A stretch of 19,865 nucleotides of DNA from an uncultured Alphaproteobacteria bacterium (GTDB lineage Bacteria; Pseudomonadota; Alphaproteobacteria; Rhodobacterales; Rhodobacteraceae), in the NCBI GenBank assembly GCA_929200295.1, contig CAKMZE010000011.1, positions 1 through 19,865 of the forward strand, read 5' to 3'. A program made the translations under genes and the position numbers. Under the pieces are notes generated by a model. The model was not told where the DNA came from. It saw nothing but the letters and a program-made list of their open reading frames with translations, and made no database searches. Below, in pieces: positions 7,415-13,984 of the stretch. The stretch's first letter is position 1, and each line of letters starts with the position of its first letter.

Positions 7415-7727
7415 TCTCAATCTCCCAAACGGTATTTTTTGTTTGAAGTGATTGAGACTCATGATCAGGTCAAAATCAAGACTGTTATTCAAAAAAGTTT
7501 CCTGAGAGGCAAACGAGGCGTGTCTGCTATGTAGGCCGAGAAAATTATCGATGCTGGGGCCAAATAGGTGTTTTGGAATAAGTGCCGCTATAAATCTACC
7601 GTCCCTACCTCAAATCATGCTTTTTCATCTCTACCCCAGTCAGTTCATCTCAACCAACGTTCTCCAGCCAAGCTCAAACCGGGCCGTGGCAAAGTTCTTT
7701 ATTAAACATCGCACCCAAAAACGCAAA
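7415..7727. promoter_or_regulatory. Non-coding region upstream of dmmD
   Basis: A 313-bp stretch between the dmmD start and the terminator of the amt unit. I find no convincing gene on either strand. It must hold the dmmD promoter because a strong terminator lies just upstream (7728-7749), but no clear -35/-10 or sigma-54 element could be picked by eye. Confidence 0.4.
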
Positions 7728-7749
7728 AGGGGGCCACGAATGGCCCCCT
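7728..7749 (-). terminator. Intrinsic terminator of the amt transcription unit
   Basis: AGGGGGCCA (7728-7736) pairs with TGGCCCCCT (7741-7749), 9 bp, around a 4-nt loop that reads TTCG on the minus strand. It is followed on the minus strand by TTTGCGTTTTT. It lies 21 bp past the stop of the small membrane-protein gene. On the plus strand CTCTTTTTT follows, so it may work in both directions. Confidence 0.85.
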
Positions 7750-7770
7750 CTCTTTTTTGGTTTGAACGCC

Positions 7771-7944
7771 TTACTTATGCTTGGCGTATTTCGCGGCTTC
7801 TGCGCGCTGGCCGATTGCCAGGGCAGCGATGCAGATGATAATACCGATCAGTGCATACATGCCCGGTGCAGATGTGCCTGCGCCCATGAAAATCGGGCCG
7901 GATACGTCTGTCCAAGTCCCGCCGTTATCGTATGGAAATCCCAT
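7771..7944 (-). CDS. Uncharacterised 57-residue single-span membrane protein in the amt operon
   Basis: A short frame from ATG 7944 to TAA 7771. The product begins MGFPYDNGGTWTDVSGPIFM, then has a hydrophobic span at about residues 29-45 (MYALIGIIICIAALAIG) followed by a basic, Lys/Arg-containing end (QRAEAAKYAKHK). The shape suggests one transmembrane helix with the C-terminus in the cytoplasm. An AAGGAG sequence overlaps the amt stop codon, 9 nt before this ATG, and the gap to amt is only 14 bp, so the two genes are almost certainly cotranscribed and perhaps translationally coupled. A strong terminator follows. I recognise no family. An accessory subunit or stabiliser of the Amt permease is the obvious guess; there is no GlnK gene here, which is the usual amt partner. 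Confidence 0.75.
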   Translation of the reverse strand: MGFPYDNGGTWTDVSGPIFMGAGTSAPGMYALIGIIICIAALAIGQRAEAAKYAKHK

Positions 7945-7958
7945 CGTTCATTTCTCCT

Positions 7959-9344
7959 TTATTCAGACGCTGGTGCCGATGCCGGAATACCTTCCGGGTA
8001 GGCTTGCGCTGGAACTTTCACGGTATCAAGGCCTGCGATCTCTGCCGCCTCAGGGACACGCAACATGCCAACCATATTGAGGATCAAAGATGCGACATAG
8101 CCCGTGATCAGACCGATTGCGATAAAGACGACGGATCCAACAACCTGACCGATAAAGGACACAGTTGCCGCACCCTCGCCCAGTGCTGCAGGATAACCGG
8201 ATGCAAAGATACCGAGCATCAGCATGCCAAAGATACCAATGGTTCCGTGCACTGTCACAGCACCAACAGCATCATCGATACCCATGCTTTCCAAAATACC
8301 CGCAGCTGGTTTGAGGATCACACCACCTGCAAATGCGATGCAGAGCGTCAGCGCAGGATAGTAGATATCCAGACCCGACGCACAAGAGATGATCCCGGCA
8401 AGCGCACCTGACATCATCCAAAACGGATCACGTGTCATGACCCATGCACCGATGATACCACCAGCAATCGACATCAAGATGTTAAAGGCCAATGCGCCAA
8501 GGTTGGTGGGTGTGCCATAGATCGTGGTGTAGTTTGCACCCCATGACCATGTCTCACCACCGACAACCAGACAGGCCATCAAGAAGCCCCAGAAGCCGAC
8601 GATAATCAGCATCAGGCCCGTGACTGTGAATGGCATGTTATGACCAGACAGATCATTCGCAGACCCATCTGCGTTAAACTTGCCAATCCGTGGCCCAAGG
8701 TTGATCAAAACGCCAAGCGCAAAGAAGGCCGCAACTGCGTGCACAAGACCCGCTGCGCCAAAGTCGTGAACACCCCAATTGAGGACCATCCAACCATCTG
8801 CGTGCCAGCCCCAGGCGGCAGCAAGCGTCCAAGAGAACCCACCCAGAATGATTGCAAGGATCACAAAACCCACTGTCTGGATACGCTCAATCACAGCACC
8901 AGACATGATCGACGCAGTCGTTGCTGCAAACAATGTAAAGGCACCCCAGAATACACCATCAATCTGATCTTCTGTGTTTGGCCCCATGTAGGCGGCACTT
9001 TCACCCCACGCTAAAGCGATCGAGGCTGCATATTCAGCACCTGAAATCCCATTTGGACCAGCTGCGAGTGAGAACCCTGATGGCATCGCCCAATAGACCC
9101 ACCAGCCAAAAAAGTAGAACGCTGGAATGACGAATGCGAAAGCAAGGATGTTTTTGACCCCTGATGACAATGCGTTCTTTGAACGTGATGCACCCATCTC
9201 ATAGGCTAGGAAACCTGCATGGATAATAATCATTAGTGGTATGGTTATGTAGTAATAAGCCTCGGCAAACATGGTGTTTGTCATGTTCCCCTTTGCCTCA
9301 ATGGCAGCAACCTGTGCCGCCAATTCTGCGAGTTGTTCTTCCAC
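7959..9344 (-). CDS. amt: Amt-family ammonium/methylammonium permease with N-terminal heptad helix
   Basis: Membrane channel of the Amt/Mep/Rh family, 461 residues with about 11 hydrophobic spans. Pore hallmarks are kept: D194 (HDFGAAG), twin histidines H202 (LVHAVAA) and H366 (VTVHGTIG), and aromatic gate candidates F136/F139 and F254. GTG 9344 is preferred, since AAAAGGGGG lies 8 nt upstream. An alternative is ATG 9284 (MTNTMFAEAYYY), which also has a GGGG just before it but at short spacing. With the GTG start, residues 2-16 (EEQLAELAAQVAAIE) form a heptad-like helix. The longer frame to 9629 would run over the mgsA start and is rejected. Sitting between dmm and mgs-gmaS, it may import methylammonium or recapture ammonium; the sequence cannot choose between them. 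The gene for a small membrane protein follows 14 bp downstream. Confidence 0.85.
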   Translation of the reverse strand: MEEQLAELAAQVAAIEAKGNMTNTMFAEAYYYITIPLMIIIHAGFLAYEMGASRSKNALSSGVKNILAFAFVIPAFYFFGWWVYWAMPSGFSLAAGPNGISGAEYAASIALAWGESAAYMGPNTEDQIDGVFWGAFTLFAATTASIMSGAVIERIQTVGFVILAIILGGFSWTLAAAWGWHADGWMVLNWGVHDFGAAGLVHAVAAFFALGVLINLGPRIGKFNADGSANDLSGHNMPFTVTGLMLIIVGFWGFLMACLVVGGETWSWGANYTTIYGTPTNLGALAFNILMSIAGGIIGAWVMTRDPFWMMSGALAGIISCASGLDIYYPALTLCIAFAGGVILKPAAGILESMGIDDAVGAVTVHGTIGIFGMLMLGIFASGYPAALGEGAATVSFIGQVVGSVVFIAIGLITGYVASLILNMVGMLRVPEAAEIAGLDTVKVPAQAYPEGIPASAPASE

Positions 9345-9556
9345 TGTTTTGACCCCCTTTTGATCGTAGTTGTAGAAGCGGTTCTTTCTGTGAGTGTTTC
9401 CGCTGGCGTAAATCAAGCACGTGAAGTCGCATTTGCCTAGCTTTTTTTGCACGAGGTGAAAAAAAGTTTCCCGACAGTTGAGCGCAAAAATATTTGGTGC
9501 TAGCGTTGGATTCGAGATACTGCGGCAAAAGCAGGCATCATTTTTGAGGAAATCGC
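9345..9556. promoter_or_regulatory. Divergent promoter region of amt and mgsABC-gmaS
   Basis: A 212-bp region between divergent starts. A possible plus-strand promoter is TTGAGC (9478-9483), 17 bp, TAGCGT (9501-9506), about 50 nt before mgsA; this is weak. The CACGTG palindrome lies at 9419-9424. The central dyad 9441-9466 is listed separately. A plausible Shine-Dalgarno sequence for mgsA is GAGGAA at 9546-9551. Confidence 0.4.
9441..9466. promoter_or_regulatory. A-tract-flanked dyad, candidate operator for amt/mgs
   Basis: CTTTTTTT (9441-9448) and AAAAAAAG (9459-9466) are perfect inverted repeats around gcacgaggtg, which itself holds CAC-gag-GTG (9450-9458). The symmetry centre, near 9454, falls close to midway between the divergent amt and mgsA starts. 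Such a symmetric element suits binding by a dimeric regulator. No specific factor is recognised. Confidence 0.4.
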
Positions 9557-10486
9557 ATGTGTGGAATTGTAGGATTATTCCTAAAGGATAAGTCACTCGA
9601 ACCCAAATTGGGTGAGATGCTGACATCAATGCTGATCACAATGACGGACCGCGGTCCCGATAGTGCAGGCATCGCTATTTATAGTGGCGAATCAAATAGT
9701 AAGACGAAAATGACACTCCAGTCAGATGTCCCAGAAGAGGCCTTTGCAGACCTCGACAAAGCCTTGGGTAAGGCAATGGGATGTACCGTCAAATCTGAGG
9801 TCAAAAGCACCCATGCAGTTCTTGAGATCCCGACAGGTACAACCGCTGCCGCACGTGCGGCTCTGGCTGATATTCACCCGTCAATACGCGTGATGAGTCG
9901 CGGTGATAGTCTTGAAATCTATAAGGAAGTTGGTCTTCCAAAAGACGTCGCAGCCCGCTTTGAGATTGAAAAAATGTCTGGGACACATGGAATCGGACAT
10001 ACGCGCATGGCAACAGAATCTGCTGTGACGACAATGGGTGCTCATCCGTTCAACACAGGCGATGACCAATGTCTGGTGCATAACGGGTCGCTTTCAAACC
10101 ACAATTCGCTGCGCCGCAAACTGCGCCGCGATGGGGTTCATATTGAAACCGAGAACGACACAGAAGTCGGCGCGGCTTATTTGACATGGCAGATGCAGAA
10201 CGGCGCGACGCTGGGTGACGCGCTTGAAAGCAGCTTGGATGATCTTGATGGGTTTTTCACCTTTGTTGTCGGCACAAAGGACGGGTTTGGCGTTGTGCGC
10301 GACCCGATTGCTTGTAAGCCTGCCGTGATGGCCGAAACCAATCAATATGTGGCGTTCGGGTCTGAGTACCGCGCGTTGGTTGATCTGCCAGGCATTGAGA
10401 CAGCGCGCGTCTGGGAGCCAGAGCCCGCAACCGTTTATTTCTGGAGCCACAACGCGGCTCCATCCTCAAAAGAGAAGGCCGCATAA
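9557..10486 (+). CDS. mgsA: N-methylglutamate synthase subunit A (class II glutamine amidotransferase domain)
   Basis: Glutaminase-like subunit of N-methylglutamate synthase, 309 residues. The N-terminal Ntn nucleophile is Cys2 (MCGIVGLF). Further class II amidotransferase motifs are MTDRGPDSAG (about 30-40), GIGHTRMATES (about 145) and VHNGSLSNHNSLR (about 175-187), followed by NDTEVG. In this three-gene complex the large glutamate synthase polypeptide is split: A supplies the amidotransferase, B the GXGXG helix and C the FMN domain. Here it should release methylamine from gamma-glutamylmethylamide for transfer inside the complex. GlxB is a close homologue, but the gmaS gene in the same operon favours Mgs. 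ATG 9557 has GAGGAA 5 nt upstream. The next gene begins 3 bp after the stop. Confidence 0.88.
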   Translation: MCGIVGLFLKDKSLEPKLGEMLTSMLITMTDRGPDSAGIAIYSGESNSKTKMTLQSDVPEEAFADLDKALGKAMGCTVKSEVKSTHAVLEIPTGTTAAARAALADIHPSIRVMSRGDSLEIYKEVGLPKDVAARFEIEKMSGTHGIGHTRMATESAVTTMGAHPFNTGDDQCLVHNGSLSNHNSLRRKLRRDGVHIETENDTEVGAAYLTWQMQNGATLGDALESSLDDLDGFFTFVVGTKDGFGVVRDPIACKPAVMAETNQYVAFGSEYRALVDLPGIETARVWEPEPATVYFWSHNAAPSSKEKAA

Positions 10487-10489
10487 CAC

Positions 10490-11173
10490 ATGCAAAAGAT
10501 TGACCTTCAAGACACCGGTCTCCGGGATCTCAACGCGACGCTGCATGCGCAGGCCGATAACACAAATCAAACGGCATGGGAGATTGAAAACCCCAAAGGC
10601 GCACATGCCATCGCATGCGGGTTAGATGCCCCGATTGAGGTGACCGTCAGAGGATCGACTGGCTATTACTGCGCAGGCATGAACCAACAAGCCACCGTGA
10701 ATATCAAAGGCTCAGCCGGGCCCGGCGTCGCAGAAAATATGATGAGCGGCAAGGTCGTTATTGATGGTGACGCAAGCCAATACGCTGGGGCCACAGGCCA
10801 TGGCGGTTTGCTCGTGATCAAAGGCAATGCGTCTTCGCGCTGTGGTATTTCCATGAAGGGCATCAACATTGTTGTGCATGGGAACATCGGCCATATGTCA
10901 GCTTTCATGGCGCAATCAGGTAATCTCGTGGTGTGCGGTGATGCGGGCGATGCACTTGGTGATAGCTGTTACGAGGCGCGTCTTTTTGTGCGCGGTGAGG
11001 TCAAAAGCCTAGGCGCTGATTGCGAAAAGAAAGAGATGCGACCCGAGCATATCGCGCTATTGAAAGAGCTCCTCGCTGAGGCAGAATGCGATGCCAAACC
11101 CGAAGAGTTCACGCGCTACGGTTCAGCGCGCAATCTCTATAACTTCGACGTCGACAACGCTGCGGCTTACTAG
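10490..11173 (+). CDS. mgsB: N-methylglutamate synthase subunit B (GltB C-terminal GXGXG domain)
   Basis: 227 residues matching the right-handed beta-helix (GXGXG) domain at the C-terminus of the glutamate synthase large subunit. Repeating Gly-rich turns are visible across about 45-165: VRGSTGYYCAGMNQ, IKGSAGPGVAENMMSG, IDGDASQYAGATGHGG, IKGNASSRCGISMKG, VHGNIGHMSAFMAQSG and CGDAGDALGDS. In glutamate synthase this domain is structural and positions the amidotransferase and FMN domains around the ammonia tunnel, and the same role is expected here. Three bases separate it from mgsA and 12 from mgsC. Confidence 0.87.
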   Translation: MQKIDLQDTGLRDLNATLHAQADNTNQTAWEIENPKGAHAIACGLDAPIEVTVRGSTGYYCAGMNQQATVNIKGSAGPGVAENMMSGKVVIDGDASQYAGATGHGGLLVIKGNASSRCGISMKGINIVVHGNIGHMSAFMAQSGNLVVCGDAGDALGDSCYEARLFVRGEVKSLGADCEKKEMRPEHIALLKELLAEAECDAKPEEFTRYGSARNLYNFDVDNAAAY

Positions 11174-11185
11174 GGAATATCACGA

Positions 11186-12526
11186 ATGAAAACGATTGAC
11201 GATAAAGGTATCCCGCATACATCACCACGGCAGTCTGCGACCTTTAGCAATGATATCAACAGCGATATCCGCCGCGCAGCCGCCACCGGGATTTACGATA
11301 TCCGTGGCGGTGGTGCGAAACGCAAAGTGCCGTCTTTTGACGATCTGCTGTTTCTTGGGGCGTCTATTTCGCGCTACCCTCTCGAAGGATACCGCGAGAA
11401 ATGCGACACCAATGTCACCATTGGTGGGCTCCACGCGAAAAACCCGATTGAGCTGGATATCCCGATCACCATTGCGGGCATGTCCTTTGGCGCGCTCTCA
11501 GGCCCTGCAAAAGAGGCGCTAGGTCGTGGCGCATCTGCCGCTGGGACATCAACAACCACCGGTGACGGCGGTATGACACCCGAAGAGCGTGGGCATTCGT
11601 CTAAGCTGGTCTATCAGTATCTACCATCGCGTTATGGGATGAACCCAAATGATCTGCGCAAAGCAGATGCGATTGAGATCGTCGTGGGTCAGGGCGCAAA
11701 ACCCGGCGGCGGCGGGATGCTTTTGGGGCAAAAAATCTCGGACCGCGTTGCCGAAATGCGCAACCTGCCAAAGGGGATCGACCAGCGCTCGGCCTGTCGT
11801 CACCCTGATTGGACGGGGCCTGATGATCTTGAGATCAAGATCCTCGAGCTGCGCGAAATCACCGGATGGAAAGTACCGATCTATGTCAAAGTGGCTGGCG
11901 CACGCCCCTATTACGATGTGACACTGGCTGTGAAAGCCGGCGCTGATGCAATCGTTTTGGACGGGATGCAAGGCGGGACCGCCGCAACGCAGGATGTGTT
12001 CATCGAACACGTAGGCCAGCCCACGCTCGCCATCGTTCGCCCTGCGGTGCAAGCATTGCAAGACCTCGGCATGCACCGCAAAATCCAGCTTATCCTATCT
12101 GGCGGCATCCGCTCTGGCGCGGATGTGGCCAAAGCCATGGCTTTGGGTGCAGATGCCGTGGCGATTGGCACCGCAGCGCTCATCGCCCTTGGTGATAACG
12201 ACCCACGTTGGGAAGCCGAATATAATGAGCTCGGCACCACAACAGGCGCCTATGATGATTGGCACGAAGGGCGCGACCCGGCGGGGATCACCACACAAGA
12301 CCCAGAGCTGATGAAGCGCTTTGACCCGATCGAAGGGGGGCGCCGCCTTAAAAATTACCTCAAGGTGATGACGTTAGAGGCACAAACCATCGCCCGTGCT
12401 TGCGGTAAAAACCACCTTCACAACCTTGAACCAGAGGATCTGGTGGCCCTCACAATGGAGGCCGCTGCAATGGCCAAAGTGCCGTTGGCTGGCACCGACT
12501 GGTATCCCGGAAAATCCGGTTTTTAA
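11186..12526 (+). CDS. mgsC: N-methylglutamate synthase subunit C (FMN-binding glutamate synthase domain, no Fe-S cysteines)
   Basis: 446 residues of the FMN-binding glutamate synthase domain. Motifs include ITIAGMSFGALSGPAKEALG (about 94-113), GDGGMTPEER, AKPGGGGMLLG, IYVKVAG, DAIVLDGMQGGTAATQ and LSGGIRSGADVAKAMALGAD. It should bind methylamine-derived imine and FMN to form N-methyl-L-glutamate. In GltB and GlxD three cysteines after this region hold a [3Fe-4S] cluster; here the matching segment (AYDDWHEGRDPAGITTQ, residues 355-371) has Y356, W359 and D364 at those places, so no cluster is possible there. This separates it from GlxD. Third gene of the operon; a 12-bp hairpin follows the stop. 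Confidence 0.88.
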   Translation: MKTIDDKGIPHTSPRQSATFSNDINSDIRRAAATGIYDIRGGGAKRKVPSFDDLLFLGASISRYPLEGYREKCDTNVTIGGLHAKNPIELDIPITIAGMSFGALSGPAKEALGRGASAAGTSTTTGDGGMTPEERGHSSKLVYQYLPSRYGMNPNDLRKADAIEIVVGQGAKPGGGGMLLGQKISDRVAEMRNLPKGIDQRSACRHPDWTGPDDLEIKILELREITGWKVPIYVKVAGARPYYDVTLAVKAGADAIVLDGMQGGTAATQDVFIEHVGQPTLAIVRPAVQALQDLGMHRKIQLILSGGIRSGADVAKAMALGADAVAIGTAALIALGDNDPRWEAEYNELGTTTGAYDDWHEGRDPAGITTQDPELMKRFDPIEGGRRLKNYLKVMTLEAQTIARACGKNHLHNLEPEDLVALTMEAAAMAKVPLAGTDWYPGKSGF

Positions 12527-12532
12527 TTCAAT

Positions 12533-12560
12533 AGGGCGCAGTCAGGTTTGACTGCGCCCT
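12533..12560 (+). repeat. Perfect intercistronic hairpin between mgsC and gmaS
   Basis: AGGGCGCAGTCA (12533-12544) and TGACTGCGCCCT (12549-12560) form a 12-bp perfect stem with a 4-nt loop (ggtt). No U-tract follows (TCTCACATC), so it is more likely an RNA-processing or 3'-stabilising hairpin than a full terminator. Confidence 0.6.
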
Positions 12561-12595
12561 TCTCACATCAATAAAAAGACGACAGGGAAACGATA

Positions 12596-13924
12596 ATGGC
12601 TACTGATCTGGCAAAATTCGCCAAAGACAACGGCGTCAAATACTTCATGATCTCTTTCACCGATCTGTTTGGTGGACAGCGTGCAAAATTAGTTCCGGCC
12701 TCCGCAATCGCGGATATGCAAGAGGACGGCGCAGGTTTTGCAGGTTTCGCAACTTGGCTTGATCTCACGCCAGCGCACCCTGATATGCTCGCTGTGCCTG
12801 ATCCAGAGGCGGTGATCATCCTGCCATGGAACAAAGAAATCGCTTGGGTGCCCGGAAACTGCGTGATGGAAGACGAACCCGTCGCCCAAGCCCCGCGTAA
12901 CGTGTTGCGCCGCCTAATTGACGAGGCCGCCGCCGAAGGTATGCATGTCAAAACCGGGATTGAGGCCGAATTTTTCTTGCTCACGCCTGATGGCGGCCAA
13001 ATCTCTGATGCTTTCGATACGGCTGCAAAACCTTGCTACGACCAGCAGGCCTTTATGCGGCGTCTCGATGTGATCCGCGAGATCAGCGACTATATGCTCG
13101 AGCTTGGCTGGAACCCCTATCAAAACGACCACGAGGATGCGAACGGCCAGTGGGAGATGAATTGGGAGTTTGACGACGCCCTCAATACAGCCGACAAACA
13201 TAGCTTCTTTAAGTTTATGGTCAAAACCGTCGCTGAAAAGCACGGCTATCGCGCTACCTTTATGCCTAAGCCTATTGAGGGGCTCACAGGTAACGGTTGC
13301 CACGCGCATATCTCTGTCTGGGACGCGCCGGGTGCTGCGTCGAAAACCAACGTCTTTGCAGGTGCTGGTGAGGGTCAAACAGGCGAGGTCGGTCTCTCTG
13401 AGCGTGGTAAGCATTTTCTTGGCGGTATAATGAAACACGCCTCCGCCCTTGCTGCGATTACCAATCCAACCGTGAACAGCTACAAACGGATCAATGCACC
13501 GCGCACCATGTCAGGTGCAACATGGGCGCCAAACACGGTGACATGGACGGGCAACAACCGCACACATATGGTGCGTGTCCCCGGCCCCGGTCGGTTTGAG
13601 CTGCGCCTTCCAGATGGCGCGACCAACCCGTATCTGTTGCAAGCCGTGATCATCGCGGCCGGCCTTTCTGGGATCCGCACGCAGGCTGATCCGGGCAAGC
13701 GCCATGACATCGACATGTACGCAGAAGGCCACAAAGTACGCGGAGCGCCAAAGCTGCCGTTGAACATGCTCGATGCGCTGCGCGCTTATGATCGGGACAA
13801 GGATCTCAAAGCGGCGATGGGCGATGAGTTTTCTGCCGCCTACCTGAAAATGAAGCACGAAGAATGGAACTCTTATGTGTCTCACTTCAGCCAGTGGGAA
13901 AAGGATAACACCCTCGATATCTGA
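12596..13924 (+). CDS. gmaS: Gamma-glutamylmethylamide synthetase (glutamine synthetase family)
   Basis: Cytosolic ligase that joins methylamine to glutamate with ATP to give gamma-glutamylmethylamide, the first step of methylamine assimilation. At 442 residues it is a glutamine synthetase homologue. The beta-grasp domain is at about 15-105 (MISFTDLFGGQRAKLVP), and the catalytic domain follows (GIEAEFFLLTP; NDHEDANGQWEMNWEFDDAL; ATFMPKPIEGLTGNGCHAHI; NRTHMVRVPGPGRFELRLPD). The substrate loop reads NGCHAHIS where true glutamine synthetases have NGSGMHxH. The tyrosine-containing adenylylation loop of GlnA is not evident. ATG 12596 follows AGGGAAA. It sits 69 bp after mgsC and is closed by the 13943-13976 terminator. 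Confidence 0.9.
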   Translation: MATDLAKFAKDNGVKYFMISFTDLFGGQRAKLVPASAIADMQEDGAGFAGFATWLDLTPAHPDMLAVPDPEAVIILPWNKEIAWVPGNCVMEDEPVAQAPRNVLRRLIDEAAAEGMHVKTGIEAEFFLLTPDGGQISDAFDTAAKPCYDQQAFMRRLDVIREISDYMLELGWNPYQNDHEDANGQWEMNWEFDDALNTADKHSFFKFMVKTVAEKHGYRATFMPKPIEGLTGNGCHAHISVWDAPGAASKTNVFAGAGEGQTGEVGLSERGKHFLGGIMKHASALAAITNPTVNSYKRINAPRTMSGATWAPNTVTWTGNNRTHMVRVPGPGRFELRLPDGATNPYLLQAVIIAAGLSGIRTQADPGKRHDIDMYAEGHKVRGAPKLPLNMLDALRAYDRDKDLKAAMGDEFSAAYLKMKHEEWNSYVSHFSQWEKDNTLDI

Positions 13925-13942
13925 GCGAAACAGATTGTGAAT

Positions 13943-13976
13943 AAAAAGCCCGCCACAATACTGCGGCGGGCTTTTT
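13943..13976. terminator. Bidirectional intrinsic terminator between gmaS and the TRAP binding-protein gene
   Basis: AAAAAGCCCGCC (13943-13954) and GGCGGGCTTTTT (13965-13976) form a 12-bp perfect stem with a 10-nt loop. Runs of five T follow the GC stem on both strands, so it can stop mgsABC-gmaS (plus) and the TRAP gene (minus), which converge here. Confidence 0.92.
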
Positions 13977-13984
13977 CGTGCAGC

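Noticed and set aside
7551..7838. Plus-strand frame across the amt terminator
   Set aside because: It runs through a strong hairpin terminator and antisense to the small membrane-protein gene, and has low-quality basic composition at its end.
9400..9556. Sigma-54 (GG-N10-GC) promoter before mgsA or amt
   Set aside because: I looked on both strands, expecting nitrogen control, and found no match with the right GG/GC spacing and flanks.
9345..9629. In-frame N-terminal extension of the Amt protein to 9629
   Set aside because: It would overlap the mgsA start and add about 95 residues unlike the family; GTG 9344 has a good ribosome site.
11186..12526. Annotation of the third mgs gene as GlxD or archaeal-type glutamate synthase
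   Set aside because: The [3Fe-4S] cysteines are missing and gmaS follows in the operon, which favours N-methylglutamate synthase.
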